Shown here piece after piece: positions 52,631-60,177 of a stretch of DNA of 64,000 bases (the stretch's first letter is position 1; each line of letters starts with the position of its first letter). The stretch lies in NCBI GenBank assembly GCA_902786595.1, contig CADADB010000001.1, positions 129,172-193,171 on the forward strand, read 5' to 3'. The stretch comes from an uncultured Bacteroidota bacterium (GTDB taxonomy: Bacteria; Bacteroidota; Bacteroidia; Bacteroidales; WCHB1-69). The notes below the pieces were generated by a model. It searched no databases. It saw nothing but the letters and a program-made list of their open reading frames with translations, and was not told where the DNA came from. Both the position numbers and the translations under genes were made by a program.

Positions 52631-53689
52631 CTACCCTTGCCGTCCTGCTTTCTTGAGCATACGCGTCACTTTGCGGTGGCGCTTGATCATCCAATCCTCT
52701 ATCATCTCGTTCTCCGTCAAGGGGACGTTCTCCTTCTTGCGTTTTCTTGCGTTGGAGAAGCGGAGATAGGCCCCTATGTGACGGCTCTTCTTGTCGTGGT
52801 AGATGGAATCGAACGGGATTAGCACGCAAGAGTCTTCAATGTTGTGCATCAGGCGGTTCACTGCCGTGCCAAACATGACCATTTCGGAAGTGATGGAAAT
52901 GTATGCAGACACGTTCGGCGGGATGTTCACGCCTCTCATTCTGGCTGCGGACTTAAGCAATTTGTAATCTTCCACCAAGTCATCATTGCTCACGATCAGA
53001 TCCATCAATTCGGGATCGGAGTCGGGCATGATCGCCTGGTCATCCCATGGGCGGACGAGAAAATCCTTGTCTCCATAGTGCTTCCAGAGGAAATGGTAGA
53101 TCAGGTTTCTTGTGATGTGGTCGTATGAAGGATATACGGTGATCTTGCCAAAGTAATAAAGCAGGTTTGGGTTCTTCATGATAATGGCCACCAAGCCGTC
53201 CCAAAGGTTGTCCATGACATATATGGACTTGGAGCCATTCTTGGAACTCTGGTAGGCCGGAGCCACAAAATTTCGTCCAAGTTCCAATACATGAGGCAGA
53301 TACTCGTTGATGAACTTCTGGGAAAAATGGAACTGATGGGAACTGGCAATAACCGGCTGACCTTTCTCGTCAAACACCGCGTCAGAGCCATAGAAGAAGC
53401 GATAGCCGCCGACAATCGCCTCGTTTTCCGGATCCCAGACGATCAGTTGCTTGTAGGGTTTTTCCATCTTGTCGTATTCATCAAGGTCCACGGCGTTGCC
53501 TGTGGAGCCGCCGGCTTCACGGAAAGTGAGTTCGCGCAGTCTTCCAATCTCGGTGACGACATTGGGGGAATCATGCCAGGTAACGATGTAAAGCTCGTTA
53601 TTCCCTTTGTTGGTGTCTTCCAGTTTTTTGGATTTGGTGAGTTCTGCTTTAATCAGCTCAACGGGTACGGGATCAATTATTGTATTCAT
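52631..53689 (-). CDS. glsB: GNAT/hemolysin-type N-acyltransferase, GlsB-like (amino-acid lipid synthesis)
   Basis: 352 residues with the Acetyltransf_5 (OlsB/hemolysin) fold: IGRLRELTFREAGG, YKQLIVWDPENEAIVGGYRFFYG, and LPHVLELGRNFVAPAYQ, the acyl-ACP site typical of N-acyltransferases. In Bacteroides GlsB attaches a beta-hydroxy fatty acid to glycine and works with the O-acyltransferase GlsA; the adjacent PlsC-like gene supports the same role here. A TTG at 53707 would extend the frame by 6 residues, but the ATG at 53689 is the better start, 14 bp after the upstream stop. Substrate is inferred. Confidence 0.82.
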   Translation of the reverse strand: MNTIIDPVPVELIKAELTKSKKLEDTNKGNNELYIVTWHDSPNVVTEIGRLRELTFREAGGSTGNAVDLDEYDKMEKPYKQLIVWDPENEAIVGGYRFFYGSDAVFDEKGQPVIASSHQFHFSQKFINEYLPHVLELGRNFVAPAYQSSKNGSKSIYVMDNLWDGLVAIIMKNPNLLYYFGKITVYPSYDHITRNLIYHFLWKHYGDKDFLVRPWDDQAIMPDSDPELMDLIVSNDDLVEDYKLLKSAARMRGVNIPPNVSAYISITSEMVMFGTAVNRLMHNIEDSCVLIPFDSIYHDKKSRHIGAYLRFSNARKRKKENVPLTENEMIEDWMIKRHRKVTRMLKKAGRQG

Positions 53690-53703
53690 TTTGATGGAAT
53701 TTG

Positions 53704-54561
53704 TCAATCAATACTGGATGGCCATGGATTAGAAACCACACCGGCCATATCGAGCATGGTTTTGTGCGCAAGATCACGCATTCGGGCCGCCTCTTCTTTT
53801 CTGGATGCGCTGGGGTCAGGAACGATAGGGTCGCCCACACGAATGGTGAGCAGAGGGGTGTCTTTGCCGAAGAGTTTGCGCCATCCGGTGCGAGGCCGGA
53901 ACGAAATCATCAAAGGGAGCACGGGGAGGGAGTATCGGCAAGCCATGTTGAAGGCGCCTATTTTGAAAGGTCTGAGCGGAGCATAACCATACCAACTGCA
54001 GCTTTCAGGGAAGATGTGCAGCCATTGTTTTTTGGCATGGAGCTCATCCAAGGCCTGGTCGAACTTCCGAAGTCCGCTGAAGTTGTCCGGAATGGCAATG
54101 CCGCCTATGGTTTTCATAAGGAATCCGTCCTTGCCGTTGAATGCCTGGGCGTACATGGGAATCCAAGCCCTGCGGTAGCGCATTGTCTGCAGCACGCAGA
54201 TCATGTCCCACCGATGAACGTGATTGCAGACCGTCATCATCCCGTTGGTGAAAAGTTTACGGTTTTGACGGATTTTTTCACGGCCTTCAATCTTAAGGCC
54301 AAATCGTATCCGGTTCAGCGGGAACGCCAAAAACCAAGTGACACAATATATGATAAAATGCCATATTTTGAATTTCAGCGATTTGTCAAGATAGGGATAG
54401 GTGTCGTCAAACTTTATATCCTTGTATTTCCCGCGTATAGGGGTCATCTTCGTGAAGGGATCGTCAGCGGGGAATTCCACAGTCGGTTCGGGAACATAAA
54501 CACCTTCCTTGACTTTGAAGTTACGATACGCTGGACCAAAAGATGAACAATCCGTTAACAT
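53704..54561 (-). CDS. glsA: PlsC-type acyltransferase, GlsA-like
   Basis: 285-residue membrane-associated 1-acylglycerol-phosphate acyltransferase family protein. Motif I NHVHRWD (H-x4-D) at about residue 105 and motif III FPESCSW are present. A hydrophobic segment (about 65-80, WHFIIYCVTWFLAFPL) precedes motif I. The pairing with the N-acyltransferase gene suggests it adds the second, O-linked acyl chain of a glycine- or serine-type lipid. The start at 54561 is chosen because the minus-7 box at 54589-54596 makes the first ATG (54591) untranscribed. Confidence 0.82.
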   Translation of the reverse strand: MLTDCSSFGPAYRNFKVKEGVYVPEPTVEFPADDPFTKMTPIRGKYKDIKFDDTYPYLDKSLKFKIWHFIIYCVTWFLAFPLNRIRFGLKIEGREKIRQNRKLFTNGMMTVCNHVHRWDMICVLQTMRYRRAWIPMYAQAFNGKDGFLMKTIGGIAIPDNFSGLRKFDQALDELHAKKQWLHIFPESCSWYGYAPLRPFKIGAFNMACRYSLPVLPLMISFRPRTGWRKLFGKDTPLLTIRVGDPIVPDPSASRKEEAARMRDLAHKTMLDMAGVVSNPWPSSID

Positions 54562-54588
54562 AATGTTTTTCAAATAGTAATTGAAATG

Positions 54589-54596
54589 CAAAAGTA
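54589..54596 (-). promoter_or_regulatory. minus-7 box of the glsA-glsB operon
   Basis: TACTTTTG on the minus strand; leader about 22 nt. Confidence 0.7.
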
Positions 54597-54683
54597 CAAA
54601 AAAACTAATTATATATCTTTACTCAAATAATTTTGCGGAATAAAAATAGAAATTTTTTTGTCTTCATTTTTTTTAATATTTCG

Positions 54684-54691
54684 TATTTTTG
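54684..54691 (+). promoter_or_regulatory. minus-7 box of ddh
   Basis: TATTTTTG, 20 nt before the ATG at 54712. Confidence 0.75.
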
Positions 54692-54711
54692 CACCTTTAA
54701 AACGGAAAAAT

Positions 54712-55572
54712 ATGAAGACTCGCATCGCAATTATCGGATACGGCAACATCGGAAAGGCCGTGGAACAGGCGGTAATGGCCGCCGAAGACATGCAACTGTC
54801 AGGCATTTACCATCATAGCGACAATTTGGACAGTATTGAGGCGGATGTGGCCGCACTGTGCACGCCTACCCGTGAAGTGCCCGCCTTTGCGGAGAAACTT
54901 CTGCGTCGCGGCATCTGCACGGTCGATAGTTTCGACATTCACGGGCAGATTTATGACCTTCGCAAGCAGCTGACCCCGCTGGCTCAGGCCAACAAGGCGG
55001 TAAGTGTCATCGCTGCCGGTTGGGACCCTGGTTCTGACTCCGTGGTCCGCGCCCTGCTTACAGCCATCGCGCCCAAGGGCATCACCTACACCAACTTCGG
55101 TCCCGGCAGAAGCATGGGGCACACGGTGGCGGCCAAGGCCATCCCCGGCGTGAAGGACGCGCTCTCGATGACCATCCCGCTCGGCACGGGTATCCACCGT
55201 CGCATGGTCTATGTGGAACTGGAGGATGGCGCTGACTTCGCCACGGTAGAGAAACTGCTGCTTGCAGACGACTACTTTGCCCACGATGAAACCCACGTGA
55301 TTCCCGTTCCATCAGTTGATGTACTGAACAATGTGGCCCACGGCGTGCATCTGGAACGTTCCGGCGTGAGCGGTGACACCCACAACCAGCGTTTCGAGTT
55401 CAACATGACCATCAACAACCCGGCTCTCACAGGTCAGGTGCTGGTGGCCGTCGCCCGTGCGGCGGTGCGTATGCGCGCCGAACAACGCTTCGGAGCGTAC
55501 ACGATGATCGAGATTCCGCCCATCTATATGCTCCCCGGTGACGAGGAACAGCTGATCCGCTCATTAGTATAA
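54712..55572 (+). CDS. ddh: meso-diaminopimelate D-dehydrogenase
   Basis: 286 residues. NADP-dependent enzyme interconverting meso-diaminopimelate and tetrahydrodipicolinate, a one-step route in lysine and peptidoglycan precursor synthesis. Rossmann start MKTRIAIIGYGNIGKAVEQA; VSVIAAGWDPGSDSVVRAL and TNFGPGRSMGHTVAAKAIPGVKDALSMTIPLGTGIHRRMVYVEL are diagnostic; HGVHLERSGVSGDTHNQRFEF follows near the C-terminus. The ATG at 54712 is the only start after the promoter. Confidence 0.93.
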   Translation: MKTRIAIIGYGNIGKAVEQAVMAAEDMQLSGIYHHSDNLDSIEADVAALCTPTREVPAFAEKLLRRGICTVDSFDIHGQIYDLRKQLTPLAQANKAVSVIAAGWDPGSDSVVRALLTAIAPKGITYTNFGPGRSMGHTVAAKAIPGVKDALSMTIPLGTGIHRRMVYVELEDGADFATVEKLLLADDYFAHDETHVIPVPSVDVLNNVAHGVHLERSGVSGDTHNQRFEFNMTINNPALTGQVLVAVARAAVRMRAEQRFGAYTMIEIPPIYMLPGDEEQLIRSLV

Positions 55573-55649
55573 CCTGTCCGGCGGCACTAAGACATTTACG
55601 GTGGGTTCATGTTTTTCCGCAGCGACGGTGAATTAATAAGTAGGGAATT

Positions 55650-57719
55650 ATGCTATCTTTCAAAGACAAATATCAATTCGCCAAGAAGGAAGTCCTGAAG
55701 ATTATCATTGCTCTTTCCGCATTGATGATCGTCAGTCTAATCTACTATTTACATATTCGGCAAGAGGCACTTTTTGTTGCCGTAAAGCGGGCGGAGGCCA
55801 CCTTGGAAAACACGGAAAAGACAATACTCATCCGTATGGGGAAGATTGAGACCATTGTGAATTCCATACAACCTATGGTGGAATATGCTCTTGACGACCC
55901 TGATGCGATGTTCGACATAGCCCGTCACACCGTGGAGTCCAGTTCCCGAATCATGGGCTCGGGCATTGCGTTCAAAGAGGGTTACTTTCCCGAAAAAGGG
56001 CGTTGGTTCGAGGTTTACGTAGGATATCAGAAAGGCGATGACACATTGGTTGCCAGGCAGATAGGTGGCCCGAACCATGACTATCTCCAAAAGGAATGGT
56101 TTCAGGAAGGGATAGCATCCCAGAAGGGAATTTGGAGTGACCCGTATTACGACAATGCAGGCGGAATGACATTCCTGATGACCTACAGTGTTCCCGTCAG
56201 AGACGAGGAAGGTGAGGTGGTGGGTCTCATCGGCGCGGATATCGCGGTTGACACCTTCGTGAGTATCATTCGAGGTATAAAACTCTATCCCAACAGTTTT
56301 TGCACATTAGTTGCCGGCGACGGCACAACGTTGGTGCCTCCTCCGTCAAAGACCCCTAAAGGCAAGTGTCATGTCTTCTCGGAGGAGATTGACGGCAAGA
56401 ACCTGAAGTTGACTATCACCATTCCGGATGCCGACATGTACAAGCGTTTACGGCAATCCACCGCGTTTTTCGTGATTTTGGCTCTTTCAGGCATTTTGAC
56501 GGTGTTCTTCATTGCCTATCGCTCTGTACAGAACTTGTGGAAGTTAAACGAGGTGCGTGCCAAGGAGCAACACATTGAGGACGAACTCGCCATCGCCCGC
56601 CACATCCAGCAGTCGCTGTTGCCGTCCGATTCTCTTCCAGACATCGCCCAAAAAGTCGATATCAGCGGTTTGCAAGTGCCAGCCAAGTTTGTGGGCGGTG
56701 ACTTGTATGATTACTACATTCGCGACAACAAACTCATCTTCTGCATCGGCGATGTTTCCGGCAAAGGGGTCCCCGCCGCTTTGCTGATGGCCATCGCGCA
56801 TAGTCTGTTCCGCACCATTTCCGCTCACAGTGACCAGCCGGATCACATCACGAGGGAACTCAACCGTTCCATCAGCGACAACAATCCTGACATCATGTTC
56901 ATCACGATGTTCCTCGGGGTGCTTGATTCGGAAACCGGGCTCGTGACCTATTGTAATGCGGGACATAATCCGCCTGTTCTCCTCCAATCGGGAGAGGCAG
57001 GATATTTGGAGTTGGCGGACAATTTGCTGATTGGGGTGGAAAAAGATACGGAATATTCGTCCAGAACTCTGCAGTTGGGCGATGGGGACACGCTATTCCT
57101 CTACACTGACGGTCTGACCGAAGCCGAAAACACGCAAAAAGAACTTTTTGGAGAAGAAAGAGCGCTTGAAATTGCCCAAAAGTTATGTGGGGCGTCTGCT
57201 GAAGAACAGATTAAAGCTATGCAATCGGCCGTGAAGCAGTTTGTGGGCGATGCCGAGCAGAGCGATGATCTTACGCTGCTTGCTATACGCTATCTATCTA
57301 CTAAAGAGCAACTTACTTTGACCAATGACATTCAAGAGTTGGAGCGTCTGGAACCATTCTTGGAGAATTTTTTCAACAGGAACAATTTGGATGTGACCCT
57401 ACTGCCCAGTGTCAACCTCGCTTTGGAGGAGGCGTTGGCCAACGTCATCATGTATGCCTACCCTAAGGGTGTGCAAGGCGAAGTGACCCTCTCCACCAAT
57501 ATTAAAGGTGAAGATATTCTCATGGAAATCAAAGATAAAGGGGCTCCTTTCGACCCATTGCAGCAGCAGCAGGCCAACCTTGATGTTCCCCTTGAGGAAC
57601 GGCAAATCGGCGGGTTGGGTATTCATCTCATCAAGGAAATTATGGATGGAGTGGAATATGCGCGTGCAGATGGGAAGAATGTGTTGAAGATGCGGAAAAA
57701 GTTAGCAGTTAGTAGTTAG
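55650..57719 (+). CDS. membrane sensor PP2C phosphatase (SpoIIE) fused to an RsbW-type kinase domain
   Basis: 689 residues. Transmembrane helices at about 16-35 and 271-292 bracket a periplasmic Cache sensor (WFEVYVGYQKGD, SDPYYDNAGGMTFLMTYSVPV, GLIGADIAVD). The cytosolic part has a short coiled helix (EQHIEDELAIARHIQQSLLPS), a SpoIIE PP2C domain (FVGGDLYDYY, IGDVSGKGVPAALLMA, DGLTEAEN, QSDDLTLLAIRY) at about 330-545, and a HATPase_c_2 domain (LALEEALANVIMYAYP, GGLGIHLIKEIMD) at about 555-685. Such proteins control STAS antagonists by dephosphorylation and phosphorylation. A STAS gene follows. The last residues LAVSS and the TAG are written by GTTAGCA words. Confidence 0.88.
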   Translation: MLSFKDKYQFAKKEVLKIIIALSALMIVSLIYYLHIRQEALFVAVKRAEATLENTEKTILIRMGKIETIVNSIQPMVEYALDDPDAMFDIARHTVESSSRIMGSGIAFKEGYFPEKGRWFEVYVGYQKGDDTLVARQIGGPNHDYLQKEWFQEGIASQKGIWSDPYYDNAGGMTFLMTYSVPVRDEEGEVVGLIGADIAVDTFVSIIRGIKLYPNSFCTLVAGDGTTLVPPPSKTPKGKCHVFSEEIDGKNLKLTITIPDADMYKRLRQSTAFFVILALSGILTVFFIAYRSVQNLWKLNEVRAKEQHIEDELAIARHIQQSLLPSDSLPDIAQKVDISGLQVPAKFVGGDLYDYYIRDNKLIFCIGDVSGKGVPAALLMAIAHSLFRTISAHSDQPDHITRELNRSISDNNPDIMFITMFLGVLDSETGLVTYCNAGHNPPVLLQSGEAGYLELADNLLIGVEKDTEYSSRTLQLGDGDTLFLYTDGLTEAENTQKELFGEERALEIAQKLCGASAEEQIKAMQSAVKQFVGDAEQSDDLTLLAIRYLSTKEQLTLTNDIQELERLEPFLENFFNRNNLDVTLLPSVNLALEEALANVIMYAYPKGVQGEVTLSTNIKGEDILMEIKDKGAPFDPLQQQQANLDVPLEERQIGGLGIHLIKEIMDGVEYARADGKNVLKMRKKLAVSS

Positions 57720-57727
57720 CAGTTGTT
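57701..57727. repeat. 7-bp word array (GTTAGCA type) spanning a stop codon
   Basis: GTTAGCA, GTTAGTA, GTTAGCA, GTTGTTG. It encodes the C-terminus of the SpoIIE fusion and its TAG. Confidence 0.7.
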
Positions 57728-57755
57728 GGTGTCGAAACTGCCAACCGTAAATCAT

Positions 57756-57763
57756 TACTTTTG
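57756..57763 (+). promoter_or_regulatory. minus-7 box of the STAS gene
   Basis: TACTTTTG, about 47 nt before the ATG at 57811, so STAS and following genes can be read separately from the phosphatase. Confidence 0.65.
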
Positions 57764-57810
57764 CAAATTTGTAGATTAGCAAATAAATTATACCAAACAA
57801 AGAATACATT

Positions 57811-58116
57811 ATGGAAATTAACATCACGGAAAAGGGTAATACAATCACCGCTGTTTTTGACGGTCGTTTGGACACTGTGGCGGCGCTGCAAGTTGCGGAC
57901 ACACTTGACCCGTTGTTGCAACGAGCGGACAGCAATATCATTCTGGATTGCGAAAAAATGCCGTTTATCAGCAGTTCCGGTCTGCGAATCTTTTTGAAAA
58001 TCAGAAAAGAAGTAGCGGCGAAAGGTGGAAAGATGTGCTTGAAGAATGTCTGTCCCGACGTGCTGCAGGTCTTCAAGATGACCAAATTGGACGACATTTT
58101 CGAGATTGTTGAGTAA
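57811..58116 (+). CDS. STAS-domain anti-sigma factor antagonist
   Basis: 101 residues, a single STAS domain (SpoIIAA/RsbV type). VFDGRLDTVAALQV and ILDCEKMPFISSSGLRIFLKI follow the family; Ser56 just before Gly corresponds to the phosphorylated serine, while the usual Asp two positions before it is Ser. It is expected to be phosphorylated and dephosphorylated by the upstream fusion. No sigma factor or separate anti-sigma gene is nearby, so the output is unknown. The phosphopantetheinyl transferase gene follows after 2 bp. Confidence 0.92.
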   Translation: MEINITEKGNTITAVFDGRLDTVAALQVADTLDPLLQRADSNIILDCEKMPFISSSGLRIFLKIRKEVAAKGGKMCLKNVCPDVLQVFKMTKLDDIFEIVE

Positions 58117-58118
58117 CG

Positions 58119-58682
58119 ATGGTCTATCTCAACGACCACGTGGATGTGCTTGACCTCGACCTCGCGCTGGCGCGGGTGTCGGCGCAGCGGCGCGAGCAGG
58201 CGCTGAAGTTCCGACATGAAAACGGACGCCGCCTGTCACTCGCCGTCTATCTCCTGTTGATGGACGGTCTTCGCGATGAATACGGCCTCCTGACCCCTCC
58301 CGTGTTCGACTACACGGCTGAGGGTAAGCCATTTATCCTTGGTCGTCCCGACATTCATTTCAGTTTCAGCCATTCCGGCAACGTGGCACTATGCGCGCTC
58401 AGCGACCAGCCAGTGGGCGCAGACGTGGAGGTGCCCCGCAAGATCACGCCCTCGTTGGTTTCCTACACGATGAATGACCTTGAGCAGGAACAAATCAACT
58501 CCTCGGCAGATTCCGCGATGCAATTCCTCTATTTCTGGACACGAAAGGAGGCACTGCTCAAGCTTACCGGCGAAGGAATCCGAAACGACATGAAAATAGT
58601 CCTTTCGGAAGCGGAGAAGTATCATTTTGAAACCATCAAAACAAACCATTATATCTTTTCCGTTGTAAAACACCGTGAATAG
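58119..58682 (+). CDS. 4'-phosphopantetheinyl transferase, Sfp superfamily
   Basis: 187 residues. Transfers phosphopantetheine from CoA to carrier-protein serines. Signatures: FSFSHSGNVALCAL, VGADVE (D102, E104 metal ligands) and FYFWTRKEALLKLTGEG (E144, K148). Slightly short for Sfp but complete at both ends. It starts 2 bp after the STAS gene. The downstream NRPS with a carrier domain is its likely client. Confidence 0.88.
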   Translation: MVYLNDHVDVLDLDLALARVSAQRREQALKFRHENGRRLSLAVYLLLMDGLRDEYGLLTPPVFDYTAEGKPFILGRPDIHFSFSHSGNVALCALSDQPVGADVEVPRKITPSLVSYTMNDLEQEQINSSADSAMQFLYFWTRKEALLKLTGEGIRNDMKIVLSEAEKYHFETIKTNHYIFSVVKHRE

Positions 58683-58717
58683 TATTAATGATAGTCATAA
58701 ACCAAACAAGAAATAGT

Positions 58718-60091
58718 ATGCATGATTTTTACCACAGAAGTAACCGATGGATATTGACTGTTTTCGCCATTCTGGCGACAGTTGTGATGCAGGCCCAAAC
58801 AGAAATAATCGATTATGAAATTCCGCCCATTCCGGATAATGAGTTTACGATTGACGCCAGACTGAACACCCGTGGAGAGATCCGTGTCGGTGGTTTCGAT
58901 CCCGAGATAGAAGAGGAGGGCAAATCCCCGAAAGCCCAATTCATCATGGGCCAATACAGGATCAACCTTGGATACAAGCGGTCCGACTGGTTCGAAATGA
59001 GACTCTCGCCTCAGTTCTCTGGTATTTGGGGACAGGCCGGTGGGACACTGAGTCTTGCCGAAGGATGGTTTTCGATGAGACATAACAAAACCGGGCTTTT
59101 CGCCAAAATCGGCCGGCAAGTGTTGGAATACGACGACGAGCGTATCTTGGGTTACGATGACTGGACCATGACCGCGCCCACCCACGACGTGCTGAAATTC
59201 GGTTTTGAGGGTTACGGTCACAAAGTGCACGCGCTTCTGGCTTACAACCAGAATAGCGACAATGTGTCTGCCGGAACCAGCTATTATGCCGGTGGAATAC
59301 AACCATATAAGACCATGCAGGCGCTTTGGTATCACTATACTACCCCAAAATCAATTTTTGAGATATCATTACTCGGCATGAACGTCGGCATGCAGAGTCT
59401 GAAGTCGGAAAAGCCGGACAAGACCTTCTACCAACAGCTGTTTGGTACCTATATGGTCTTGAGCCCTAGCATTGTAAGGTTGGAGGGCGCCTTCTACTAC
59501 CAATTGGGCAAGGAGGAACACGGCATCCCGTTGAACGCCTATATGGGAAGTGCGAAACTCAAGGTTACGCCGAACGACATCTACAACCTCTATGTCGGAT
59601 ATGACTATATGAGTGGTGACAAGTACTTTGCTGTTCCGGCGGGAGGGAACCTCGGCATGGTTTACCACGATGTGATTCGGGGCTTCTGTCCTATTTTCGG
59701 CTCTCACCATGAATTCTACGGCGCCATGGACTTCTTCTATGTGGACAGTTATGTGGGCGGATTCACCCCTGGTTTGCAAAATCTCTACACCGGCGGTTCT
59801 GTCAGTCCTGTAAAGGGTTTGAACATCAATGCCGCTTACCACTTCTTCGCTATCGCCACCAACCTCGAAAAGCTGAAAAAGCCGTTGGGTCATGAGATCG
59901 AGTTGTCGCTCAACTACTCCTTTGCGAAATTTGTCAGAGTGGGAGCTGGTTACTCCTATATGCGCGGCGCCGAAACGATGGAGAAGCTCCAGCACGTGTC
60001 CGATAATCGCCAATTGCATTGGGGATGGGTAATGCTGTCCGTCACCCCTACCATCTTCACACACGCTTGGAACGACAAGAAGAAACAATAG
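58718..60091 (+). CDS. outer-membrane porin, alginate-export-family-like
   Basis: 457 residues. A signal peptide (WILTVFAILATVVMQAQ) precedes a long barrel with alternating strands and many aromatic girdle residues; phrases such as FAKIGRQVLEYDDERILGYDDW and GFEGYGHKVHALLAYNQNS resemble Alginate_exp / OprE-type porins (PF13372). It may import or export small molecules. Starts at 58718 (MHDFYH) or 58688. It precedes the NRPS without a visible terminator, so it may be co-transcribed. The TAG stop is directly followed by a word array. Confidence 0.72.
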   Translation: MHDFYHRSNRWILTVFAILATVVMQAQTEIIDYEIPPIPDNEFTIDARLNTRGEIRVGGFDPEIEEEGKSPKAQFIMGQYRINLGYKRSDWFEMRLSPQFSGIWGQAGGTLSLAEGWFSMRHNKTGLFAKIGRQVLEYDDERILGYDDWTMTAPTHDVLKFGFEGYGHKVHALLAYNQNSDNVSAGTSYYAGGIQPYKTMQALWYHYTTPKSIFEISLLGMNVGMQSLKSEKPDKTFYQQLFGTYMVLSPSIVRLEGAFYYQLGKEEHGIPLNAYMGSAKLKVTPNDIYNLYVGYDYMSGDKYFAVPAGGNLGMVYHDVIRGFCPIFGSHHEFYGAMDFFYVDSYVGGFTPGLQNLYTGGSVSPVKGLNINAAYHFFAIATNLEKLKKPLGHEIELSLNYSFAKFVRVGAGYSYMRGAETMEKLQHVSDNRQLHWGWVMLSVTPTIFTHAWNDKKKQ

Positions 60092-60145
60092 ACATTGGCT
60101 ATTGGCTGTTAACAGTTGGCGTAAGGCTAAAAGCCAAAAGCCAAG
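60092..60145. repeat. word array (TTGGCTA / AAAAGCC type) between porin and NRPS
   Basis: Forward words ATTGGCT, ATTGGCT and reverse words AGGCTAA, AAGCCAA, AAGCCAA. Same vocabulary as the arrays at 2500 and 6026-6139, over 50 kb away. Confidence 0.7.
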
Positions 60146-60177
60146 CAATAACAAATTGAAATAAATAAGACCTGAAT

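Noticed and set aside
53690-53707. TTG start at 53707 for the GlsB-like gene
   Set aside because: An ATG follows six codons later at 53689 with a better distance from the upstream stop.
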